Shown here one piece after another: positions 56,418-64,000 of a stretch of DNA of 64,000 nucleotides. Both the position numbers and the translations under genes were made by a program. The DNA comes from Cherax quadricarinatus (lineage: Eukaryota > Arthropoda > Malacostraca > Decapoda > Parastacidae), in NCBI RefSeq assembly GCF_038502225.1, contig NC_091311.1, forward strand, positions 32,013,716-32,077,715, given 5' to 3'. Position 1 is the stretch's first letter, and each line of letters begins with the position of its first letter. The notes under the pieces are model-generated. The model made no database searches and was not told the DNA's origin. It was given only the letters and a program-made list of their open reading frames with translations.

Positions 56418-56479
56418 GTTAGCATAGGCACCACTGTGACCGCAAATGTATTTGTGGTCACAGTGGTGCCTATGCTAAC
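56418..56479. repeat. 30-bp-arm palindrome
   Basis: 56418-56447 and 56450-56479 are reverse complements with one mismatch and a 2-bp centre. It is followed at 56480-56545 by a tRNA-like module (CGCGGGTTCTAACCCCACC). Confidence 0.88.
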
Positions 56480-56740
56480 GCGTCGGTCTGGAGTTTTCTG
56501 ACTCTCTGATCGCGGGTTCTAACCCCACCAGTGGTATGGTTAGCTCAGAGACCCTGGATCACGAACAGTTGGTTCCTGTATCTTTATTATAAAAATCTTA
56601 TGTCAGTAGGGCTGACTTTTAAGCGGACTGCTTATTTAATAATTATGAAAATATAATTTGACAATAAAAGAATTTAAGTGGACTTGACATATTTAGGTAA
56701 TTTGTCTTGTCTACTTATTTACAAATATTAATAACATTTC

Positions 56741-56803
56741 ATACTACGGACGGAGATAGAACCCGCGATCTCTGATCGCGGGTTCTATTCCCGTCCGTGG
56801 TAT
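56741..56803. repeat. Palindrome of tRNA-like B-box arms
   Basis: Arms 56746-56770 and 56774-56798 pair with two mismatches around TCT. Each arm contains GATAGAACCCGCGATC or its complement. It continues into GGTATGGTTTCTTTGCAATC as in the other modules. Confidence 0.85.
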
Positions 56804-56974
56804 GGTTTCTTTGCAATCGTGTCATTACGATTTCGTGAGTCATTAATAACATTTGTTATTGCATGTTTGAAACAACATATGTTCTTATCAATTTATTATA
56901 TTGGTGATACATCCTAACACCTCCCACAGGAAGATTATATAGAAAATTGGCCAATATCAAATAACTTTACTTAC

Positions 56975-57313
56975 CTGTTGTGTGGTTTGTAACACACACT
57001 GGGAGGCCAACTTTATTACTAAAGAGCACACGAGGTCGTAGACAATATGACGTCTCATTCACATCTTCCGTGTCACATTTTATGTCGTCCAATCCCTGGA
57101 TTCCTTCATTTCCGTCTATAGCTATACATTTACAAATGTCGGTCTTCTTCCCATTATATTGTAGTGTTGAATTACCCCGACAATGTTCATATCGGGCACT
57201 ACAACTTAGAGAAAAGCCTTCACGAACAAACCTGTTCGTCCTATCCTCGTTCCTCCCTGCTTCATTTCCACTCCATCTCATACACATATATTTATTTAAT
57301 TTTAGTGATATTT
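56975..57313 (-). CDS. Candidate host exon: cysteine-rich extracellular domain (exon 2 of pair)
   Basis: The minus-strand frame ends at a textbook splice donor (CAG|GTAAGT, exon last base 56975). It may begin at the acceptor CACCCAG (exon first base 57313). That gives 339 bp, phase 1 at both ends. The peptide has at least eight cysteines, including FSLSCSARYEHC, ICKC and GLPVCVTNHTT, and three N-glycosylation sequons (NST, NET, NHT), as expected of a secreted or extracellular protein. SLSC and PVCVTN resemble strand B and strand F of an Ig-like fold, but the spacing and extra cysteines make this uncertain. The preceding 78 bp are also open in frame, so it could alternatively be one longer exon, or start at the Met of MSPIIFFLLC as a signal peptide. 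Function unknown. Confidence 0.5.
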
Positions 57314-57391
57314 CTGGGTGTAATTGATTTACGTAATTATTACAGAGTAAAAAGAAAATTATAGGGGACATTTTAGTTCGCTGTGACTTAC
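57314..57391 (-). other. Candidate 78-bp intron
   Basis: Minus strand GTAAGTC ... CACCCAG. It contains a pyrimidine stretch (TTTTCTTTTTACTC) mid-intron. Length is divisible by three with no in-frame stop, so splicing is not proven by frame alone. Confidence 0.4.
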
Positions 57392-57523
57392 CACATTTTG
57401 TAGTCACATTAACATTACACACCTGCATTATTATATAAACATTATTATCCCTATCACTTATTACAGTTAAATCAGAAAAATTATCAAAATTTTCTATGGT
57501 TTCCTTTTCCAGCAAACAAGAGG
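57392..57523 (-). CDS. Candidate host exon: upstream partner (exon 1 of pair)
   Basis: A 132-bp minus-strand segment between a possible acceptor (ATTAG, first base 57523; weak pyrimidine tract) and a consensus donor TGTG|GTAAGT (last base 57392). Both boundaries give phase 1, matching the next exon across a 78-bp intron. The peptide includes SDLTVISDRDNNVYIIMQVC and ends NVNVTTKC, with sequons NFS and NVT. Its end resembles the end of the next exon (VCVTNHTT), so the two may be diverged copies of one module. It is unrelated to the LINEs in the window. Confidence 0.42.
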
Positions 57524-57639
57524 CTAATTATCCTCTTTTCTGAATAACTGTTAACTTTTTAATTTTTTTGCCTTTCCTAACTTAATAGGTAACAGCCTTA
57601 TTTAAAAATATGTTATTAATTCCAATGCTACTAATACTA

Positions 57640-57649
57640 CTACTACTAT

Positions 57650-57702
<53 letters not shown>

Positions 57703-57742
57703 ATAATAATAATAATAATAATAATAATTATTATTATTATTA
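57640..57742. repeat. (ACT)n then (AAT)n/(ATT)n array
   Basis: About 60 bp ACT, then AAT turning to ATT. Ser-rich frames are artefacts. Confidence 0.93.
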
Positions 57743-57744
57743 AT

Positions 57745-58290
57745 TTACCTGCCGAGTAATACTCATTAGTGTGACAGGTGTCAGTAGCATATATCATACT
57801 AGCTGTCAGGTGAGTTTAACACTGTTTACTTTGCTAGAGTTGTTAGTTCAAACAGTTGGTGTCTACATGTTTTTGCATGTAAGTGGCACTCAGGGAAGCA
57901 AGTGCTAGATCAGCCACAGTGTAAGCTTGCTATGAAGATGACAAGACCATTAGTGACAGCTAAACCTTATGTCAGTTCATTGCTCGGAATGATATGCGTT
58001 GTCAGTGATGTCTTCTTTCATCAGCCTTGTTTTCGGTGTCACCGTAGTTGTTAGTGCCAAAGTTGTTAGCGTCCACGTTGTTATCGTGAAGAGAGAGTAG
58101 TTAGTGTCATAACCTTCAGTGTTCACCAGCATTCCCAGTATAAAATATTGAGAGGGAATGCCGTCATTAGTAAGATATAAGCATCGTTATTGAGTCCCAA
58201 TACTGTCACTGGTTAATGCAAGATACAGGTGCGAGGCCACCTCTAATTGTGTCACCTTTTCACTCTATATAGAGCGATGACTTAATAAAA
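57745..58290. other. Spacer with short GTTGTTAGTG-like degenerate repeats
   Basis: 57995-58120 has several variants of GTAGTTGTTAGTGCC. No gene was recognised. Confidence 0.4.
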
Positions 58291-58294
58291 GTTT

Positions 58295-58618
58295 GCAAGG
58301 TTATGTATATCACGTGGAGTGTATCTCCCAGTGTACCGTACATACACAAAGATGTATTTCTCATTGTAAATATGCCATGAGATGTGCGTTTCTCAATTTA
58401 TATACACCGAGGAGTGTGTATCAGCGTAAGTACATGAAAGGTCTGTATCTCCCATTGTACTGTACTTACACCGAGAGTTATGTGTCTCTCGGTTTATATA
58501 CATCTATGTGTATCAATCAACTTATATACACTGATAGGTGTGTATCTCTCAGTGCACATACACCGAGCGGTTTGTACCTTTCAGCACATAATATATATGC
58601 TGATGGTGTATAGGTGAT
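58295..58618. repeat. Degenerate repeat, about 30-36 bp period (about 9 copies)
   Basis: Units contain GTGTATCTCTCAGT and TATACACCGAG variants. The plus frame 58293-58613 is a by-product. Confidence 0.72.
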
Positions 58619-58862
58619 ATGCAGCCTCGTGTAGTCGATATGTCTTAAACCTTACTAAATAGATTTCGGTGGGTGTGCGATCCTCATCCTACATCAATGA
58701 TCTTTTGTAAGAGAATTTGTGTAAGAGCTCGCATAAAAACTATATTTCTTTATGACTAAAAATGTGCAAAACTCAGGTTATCATCGCTGTGTAACTCCAA
58801 CAGGTTTAGTTTTCCCATGAATATAAGTATAATAATATTCCATCCTTTCACGAGTATGTCTT

Positions 58863-58985
58863 AATGCTGGTGAAGGGCTTATGATCCAAGAAATGAGAGC
58901 TATCGTCTTTTTCCCAGGATCAAACCTGATTGACTCCTGTTCCCAAGAATGTATAACTCGTAGGGGTTTAGCACTTTCCTAGGAT
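58863..58985 (+). mobile_element. SINE S1 copy
   Basis: Starts ATGCTGGTGAAGGGCTTATG, then GATCCAAGAAATGAGAGC, and ends GTATAACTCGTAGGGGTTTA then GCACTTTCCTAG. It parallels the copy at 22.52-22.67 kb. Confidence 0.6.
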
Positions 58986-59119
58986 CCTCTAATATCCTGA
59001 TTTTCCTAATTATGTGTTTACGCTTTAAACTGTTATTAAATGTCAGCCATTTAACACAAAAAAATTAACACTATGACATTTAATACCAATATTTGAAATC
59101 ACCCATTTAAGGGTCAGCC

Positions 59120-59578
59120 ACAGATCAAAGATTATTTTGCAAAAGCTCAATGCATATAAAAGGCCCTAAAATCTGGAATTCATTACCTGTGAATATAAAA
59201 GAAACAAATAATTGTATATCATAAATTGTATCTCGTAAATGTTTCTCATCATTGTATCTCATAAATGTCTAACCTGTGACCCAATCAAACTTTATTTTTT
59301 AATTACATTACCTAACAGAATACTCCATTCTACTGAATGCTCAGCTACACAGTAAATGACCACATGACCTGTCTTTGTAATACTCATTTGTGCTAAATTG
59401 TTATCTGTTTACAATAATGTTTTTACCACTGAATATATCATTGCTTAGTTACTCTTAAGTTAATTTTAAGCCTGCCCATAATGCTCTGCATACAAGGGGC
59501 TTTGGCATGTTGCACTTTAATAACTGTATTCCTTTGTACTTCACTGTATCATGCTCAAATAAATAAATAAATAAATAT
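59120..59578 (+). pseudogene. LINE E 3' end with (AAAT)n tail
   Basis: AAAGGCCCTAAAATCTGGAA reads as GPKIWNSLP, a segment typical of the RT C-terminus in several LINEs. It is followed by about 350 bp of A/T-rich UTR with CATAATGCTCTGCATACAAG and a tail of AAATAAATAAATAAAT. A different family from A, B and D. Confidence 0.55.
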
Positions 59579-59870
59579 TATTAAAGATTCGCCGGTATTT
59601 CTCCGGGCCGCCTTTTCCAAGTGGTGGCCCGACCTTGGCTCCCTTTTTAGGGAGTGTCTGAAACCTAAGTCTCCCATGGGAGGAGGCTCAAGTGCCCCCT
59701 CATCTTAGGGACCAACTGTCCCCAGGCCTAGCTTCTCGTAGGGAGAAGCTAGGCCTCTCTTGTCTGCCATCCCCACCCCAAGGGGGCTAACGGGAATGAC
59801 AGTCTTGTGAGCTGTAAGCTCGGGCTCAGGCACCTACCCAACCCTAGAAGTGCTAGGCATGGTGTCGATC
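59579..59870. repeat. GC-rich hairpin-forming repeat
   Basis: Contains several short palindromes: GCCTAGCTTCTCGTAGGGAG then AAGCTAGGC, CTCCCTTTTTAGGGAG and CTCCCATGGGAG. Its composition is unlike both AT-rich neighbours, so it is probably an inserted element. It follows the LINE E tail directly. Confidence 0.6.
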
Positions 59871-60290
59871 AGATCAAAGATGTGTTTATCGAAATTCATT
59901 TCTCTTATGATTTTTTTTAGTGCATATTGACAATGTCATAACGCTGAAAAATTCTTGCAAATTGTTTGAAAAATATAAATATAAATTGGAAATCTTTATT
60001 TTTCGTTCTTATTAACTACATTATAGGACACTGTAAAACATACCAGTTGACACATTGTCAGAATACTTAAATTATTTTTTATTGGTGGCTATGTAAAATA
60101 ATAGAAGAGAATCCCCTCCCCTCAAATTCTCGCTTCAAAAATACTATAAACAATTGCGATTATGTTCAAACATAATTTTATAGACAGTCATTGTGTTTGC
60201 TTTAGAAAATAATTCAGTTGACAGCTACGTAAACAACAGGAGGACTGGGAACTGAAGAGCTAGACAGTCGAATTGCCGAGTAACACGACC
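59871..60290. other. Spacer, nothing recognised
   Basis: AT-rich; no supported gene. Confidence 0.4.
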
Positions 60291-60412
60291 TCACCTTGAC
60301 ACCTGCCAAGGTTGACCTTGACACTTGCCAAGGTTGACCTTGACATCTGCCAAGGTTGACCTTGACATCTGCCAAGGTTGACCTTGACACCTGCCAAGGT
60401 TGACCTTGCACT
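60290..60412. repeat. 22-bp minisatellite (about 5 copies)
   Basis: CTTGACACCTGCCAAGGTTG+AC units with CACC/CACT/CATC variants. Confidence 0.9.
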
Positions 60413-60960
60413 CAGGCAGTGTTGCTCTTGCCTGATGTCCTTAAGTTGCCGCAGGGCAAATTTAATTAATGTTATATTTTTATAGACTAGACAAGCAATA
60501 ATTACATATAAAAATCAGTACATACATCTTCGAGCAGGTCATCAGTCGAATTTTTAAATTAGCTATCAAAATATTTAGAATTGTCAAAATTAGGTAATCT
60601 AAAAACTGAAGTGTCACTCACGCATAGAACTTCACAAGATTATTTCTCTGATTTTCGACTTTAAAAAAATTAGCAACTCAGGAAAAGGTTTAAACTATAA
60701 CGTCTAACCTTAGTATTAAAACGTCGAATATTTATCTCCGTTATTTGCACTACGATATTGAACCCCGTTATTTAAACCAAGTCAAATTACGCTCTTATCA
60801 CTTTATTCACTAAACCACTGTTATTAAACTCAACTATTTAACCCTGTCGTTAAGCCACAGCATTTAACCCTCGTCATTTACACCGAGATATTTAATTTGT
60901 ATATTCAACCTGCCCTTTAAACTCTGTTGCTGACTGGTGCTCAAGTATTTTCCTTCAGAT
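60413..60960. other. Spacer with ATTTAACCC-like degenerate repeat
   Basis: 60715-60920 has scattered variants of GTTATTTAAACC / CATTTAACCCTCGT. No gene was recognised. Confidence 0.4.
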
Positions 60961-60964
60961 TCTC

Positions 60965-61830
60965 TAGTTTACGAAGTGTTATGTAATGTTACTGTGTTAT
61001 ATGGAGCTATCGTGTGTTATGTTGCGTTATTGTTTTACGTGGTGTTATTGTGTTATGTGAGGCTATCTTGTGTTATGTGGTGTTATTGTGTGTTAAAAGG
61101 TGTTATTGTGTGTTAAAAGGTGTTATTGTGTTAGGGCTACCATGTGTTACGTTGTGTTATGAGTGATGTAGTATTATTGTGTTATGTGATGTTATTGTAC
61201 GTTATGTAGTGTTATAGTGTAGTATATTCTGTTATTGGGTGTTATAGTGTGGAATGTGACACAGTGCGTTTTGTGGTGTTATTGTATTATGTGGTGTTAC
61301 TGAGCATTATGTTGTGTTATGGTCTATTACGTTGTGTGATTATGACTTAATATGTTTAAAGTGGTGTATATTGTGTGTTACATAATGTTATTGCATGTTA
61401 TATTAAACTTTTGTGTGTTATGTGGTGTTATTGCGTGTTACATTGAACGTTTGCGTGTTATGTGGTATGTATGTTATGTGGTGTTATGTTCTGTTATGTG
61501 GTGGTGTGTGTTGTTAATGTATGTTAAGCAGTGCTTATTATGTATTATGTAGTGCTGGTACGTGCTATGTGGGGTTATGAGTATATGTGGTGTTATTATG
61601 AGTTATGTGGTCTTATTATGAGTTATTTGGTGTTATTATGAGTTTTGTGGTGTTATTGTGAGTTATTTGGTGTTATTGAGACTTATTTGGTGCTATTGTG
61701 AGTTATGTGGTGTTAGTATGAGTTATGTGGTGTTAGTATGAGTTATGTGGTGTTAGTATGAGTTATGTGGTGTTAGTATGAGTTATGTGGTGTTAGTATG
61801 AGTTATGTGGTGTTAGCATGAGTTATGTGA
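60965..61830. repeat. Degenerate GTTATGTGGTGTTAT array
   Basis: Roughly 850 bp of 15-20 bp units. The right end (about 61690-61830) is regular: GTATGAGTTATGTGGTGTTA, 20 bp, six to seven copies. The left is much more diverged, as in an array growing at one end. Confidence 0.88.
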
Positions 61831-61924
61831 GTGTCAATAGTTCCAGGGAGTAAGTACCATAATTATACTTCCCTGTCAAAGCTTACGTACTACACCTACT
61901 AGTTAGTTTCAAGACCAGCTGTGA

Positions 61925-62350
61925 AAATGAACCACTACCAGTGAACGTCAAGACCAATGAACGTCAAGACCAGTGAACGTCAAGACCAGTGAACGTCAAG
62001 ACCAGTGAACGTCAAGACCAACAAACGTCAGGTTCACCAATCAACGTTAAGACCACCAGTGAACAGCAAGATCACTAATGAATGTTATGTTTGTCAGTGA
62101 TCGTCAAGACCACAAGTGAACATCAAGGCCACCAGCGAACGTCAAGATCACTAATGACCGTCAAAATCATCAGTTAACGTCAATACCACCAGTGAACTGC
62201 AAGTTCACCAGTGAACGTCAGGATCACAAGGGAACGTCAAGATCACCAGTGAAAGTCAAAATCATCAATGAACGGCAAGATTACCAGTGGACGTCAAGGC
62301 CAGTGAACGTCAAGACCAGTGAACGTCAAGGTCACCTGTGAACGTCAAGA
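61925..62350. repeat. Degenerate AACGTCAAGACCAGTG array
   Basis: Units of 16-20 bp (GAACGTCAAGACCACCAGT and the shorter GAACGTCAAGACCAGT). Regular short units lie at 61950-62020 and 62295-62345, degenerate between. Confidence 0.88.
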
Positions 62351-63100
62351 TCAGACGAGATCATAAAATTGGCACCTCCGCCCCCACCTCCCACCTAGCA
62401 GTCAATCCTTCAACTATTCCTTCCATTTTGTTGTGTTTTTCTCATGTTTACTGCCTTTTCTTTAACGTTTGTTGTCTTATTCATCTATTTTCTTTATCTC
62501 CTGTTTGTTGCATCTTTCCTCTGTTTGCTTGAGCTCAATTTGCTCTGTCTTTCTGTCTTTCGCCTATTTTCTCCACCTTTAGCCTTTTTAATGTGTATTC
62601 CGCTTGCTGTGATTTTCTCCCTTTTTCTTTGATAGTTTACAGTTCCTCTTATCATTCTTATATCTGCTGTGTCTTTCTTCTGTTAGCTTTCTCCTATTTC
62701 CCTCATTTTTCTCTTGTTTGCAGATTTTTCTGTATTTTGTGGCGGTTATCTCATGATTGATGTGCTACTAACCTTTCTCTTTCCACTCCTCTTCCTTCTC
62801 CTTCTCCTCCTCCTCTTGCTTCTTCCTCTCTCAAGGCTTAACAATGTATCTAGTTAACATTCTCTAAACATAAAAACTTACTTTCTCCGTAACTCCTTTG
62901 TTCCCTTTTTTGCCTTAAATTCTTTTAAATGTTTCATTAATAAATATTCATTATTTCCCGCTCATGCAACACGCGTCTCTGTTGCCATAGTTACAACTTG
63001 CAATATTGCACACGATGTGAGAGGGAGGTATCTTCTTTTTAAAGTTCCATTATTAGAAATACTGTACTATTCGGATTATTTTTTACCCAGGACTTAAATC
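62351..63100. other. Spacer, T-rich then mixed
   Basis: 62400-62830 is TTTCT/CTTCC-rich. Two overlapping hydrophobic frames reflect that composition. Confidence 0.4.
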
Positions 63101-63114
63101 CTAGAGGCGGGATG

Positions 63115-63275
63115 CTGCAGCTCCCAGGGTCATCTGAACTGTGATGTCAGCACACCTCTGGCAAGACAGTGATGGAGTGAATGACAGTGAAAGTGTTGCA
63201 CCTTCACTGTCCAGTTGTTCTTCCTCGGTGCCAGACACATGGCCGCTGTATTGAAATAAAAATAAATTTAAATAT
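63115..63275 (+). mobile_element. LINE D 3' UTR fragment
   Basis: Contains CTGGCAAGACAGTGATGGAG then TGAATGA, matching the LINE D 3' UTR (reverse complement of about 44105-44145). It ends GAAATAAAAATAAATTT. Diverged from copies 1 and 2. Confidence 0.6.
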
Positions 63276-63396
63276 TTTGTGTTATTTCCAAGATTTGCCG
63301 AAAGTTAAGATAAAAAGATTGCAAGTTGAGAGCGCATTATTATTTACAGACAATGGTTAGTTCTGAATCGAGCTTCTGTCAGTGGAGCAGCCTCGC

Positions 63397-63492
63397 CCAT
63401 GAGGAGCTTCTGATCCAAGGAACTAGACGTATCCTTCCTTTATTTGAATCGAACCTAAAAGCTTCCCATTCGCAAGGCGCTATATGACCCCT
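63397..63492 (+). mobile_element. SINE S1 fragment
   Basis: GAGGAGCTTCTGATCCAAGG and GGCGCTATATGACCCCTGTG match S1. It supplies the stop codon and an AATAAA (minus strand, 63439-63444) to the candidate exon immediately to its right. Confidence 0.6.
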
Positions 63493-63774
63493 GTGAAAGT
63501 AGCATTTTCCTCTGAAATAAAAGTATAAACGGATTTGGGTGAGCTTATATAGAGGGTTTTCTCTGTGCATATTCTCTTTCTAACAGTAATTAAATCTTTA
63601 CAACATGACTCGTTTTCCAACACATTAACAGTTTTGAAGACGACTGGAACTGCATATTTAATTGCTTTCAATTTTCCTTCTAGATATGGCCTACAATAGT
63701 TGACTACCACCTCGGTTACTACTGGCAGCACGGGTGTACACAGACTAACTCCTCGCCTTTTGCAAGTGTCGAAC
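63480..63774 (-). CDS. Candidate host exon: cysteine-rich secreted segment ending in a SINE
   Basis: A minus-strand frame open from an acceptor-like CATCCCAG (first exon base about 63774) to TAG at 63480-63482. The peptide starts FDTCKRRGVSLC and contains VVNYCRPYLEG, NESCCKDL and KRICTEKTLY, ending NATFTGVI. It has six to seven cysteines and two sequons (NES, NAT), like the pair at 57 kb on the same strand. The last residues and stop lie in a SINE S1 fragment, so either the SINE ends the gene, with an AATAAA about 40 bp downstream, or a donor was lost. A shared gene with the 57-kb exons is inference. No family recognised. Confidence 0.42.
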
Positions 63775-64000
63775 CTGGGATGATTTGATTATGCTTTGAC
63801 CACTAAACTACAACACGAAAGGAAGCAGGTGGAGGTTGGTGAGGTGGAAAGGCAACGGAGGAGTGACAGGTGAAGGAAAGGAGTGACAGGAGTGTGACAG
63901 ATGAGATTGACAGCCCCTCTCCCTCCCATCCCCTTATAAACAGATAGTTTTATGCCTGGCTGCCGCTGGGTTGGTGCGCCTGCATCCTCATTTGAAGAGA
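63775..64000. other. Window edge, nothing recognised
   Basis: Contains GGAGTGACAGG-type short repeats at 63860-63910. If the exon to the left is real, this is its upstream intron. Confidence 0.35.

Noticed and set aside
56967..57515. Single 182-codon exon reading through 57314-57391
   Set aside because: Possible, but two GTAAGT donors and matching phase-1 boundaries make a 78-bp intron the better reading; kept as an alternative in the feature text.

Overview
This 64 kb window looks like repeat-dominated intergenic DNA from an arthropod nuclear genome, most plausibly a decapod crustacean (crayfish- or shrimp-like). The organism call is inference. It rests on several non-LTR retrotransposon families, tRNA-derived SINEs, Penelope-like hairpin repeats, a TA-flanked MITE, long (TA)n, (TG)n and (AAT)n arrays, and minisatellites. 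There is no operon-like or prokaryotic organisation. Almost every long open frame belongs to a transposable element or to simple repeats.

Layout. 1-5.4 kb: a nearly complete CR1/Jockey-group LINE (family A: ORF1, endonuclease, reverse transcriptase) followed head-to-tail by a 5'-truncated relative. 7.5-9.4 kb: a 37-bp minisatellite joined to a LINE B fragment. 10.6-16.1 kb: an eroded LINE B, a 20-bp minisatellite, an eroded LINE C, and a Penelope-like tandem/inverted repeat carrying a hammerhead-like motif. 17-24 kb: foldback repeats, a LINE B copy with an intact reverse-transcriptase frame, a purine-rich tract with (TG)n, and a LINE A tail. 25-34 kb: GTT/GGT arrays, LINE B fragments, a Penelope-like insertion with a clear target-site duplication, two tRNA-derived SINEs, and a LINE A fragment. 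35.2-42.2 kb: about 6.2 kb of a 17-bp satellite, split by a LINE B insertion and showing higher-order duplication. 43-51.8 kb: seven (TA)n arrays, two copies of a MITE, and two copies of an RTE-like LINE (family D), one with an 869-codon open frame. 52-64 kb: another LINE A tail, a GC-rich island, SINEs, tRNA-like palindromes, a 32-bp minisatellite, degenerate tandem repeats and a LINE 3' end.

The best candidates for host coding sequence are three minus-strand segments at 56.97-57.52 and 63.48-63.77 kb. They encode cysteine-rich, N-glycosylation-sequon-rich peptides. The first two are bounded by consensus splice donors in matching phase 1, as expected for exons of an extracellular, possibly Ig-like, protein. 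I cannot name the gene.

The most interesting non-coding theme is a set of dispersed foldback repeats in which a short stem-loop is immediately followed by GAAACG, and in two copies preceded by CTGAAGA. This resembles the hammerhead ribozyme core known from Penelope-like elements. Coordinates of repeat boundaries are approximate because they were read by eye.
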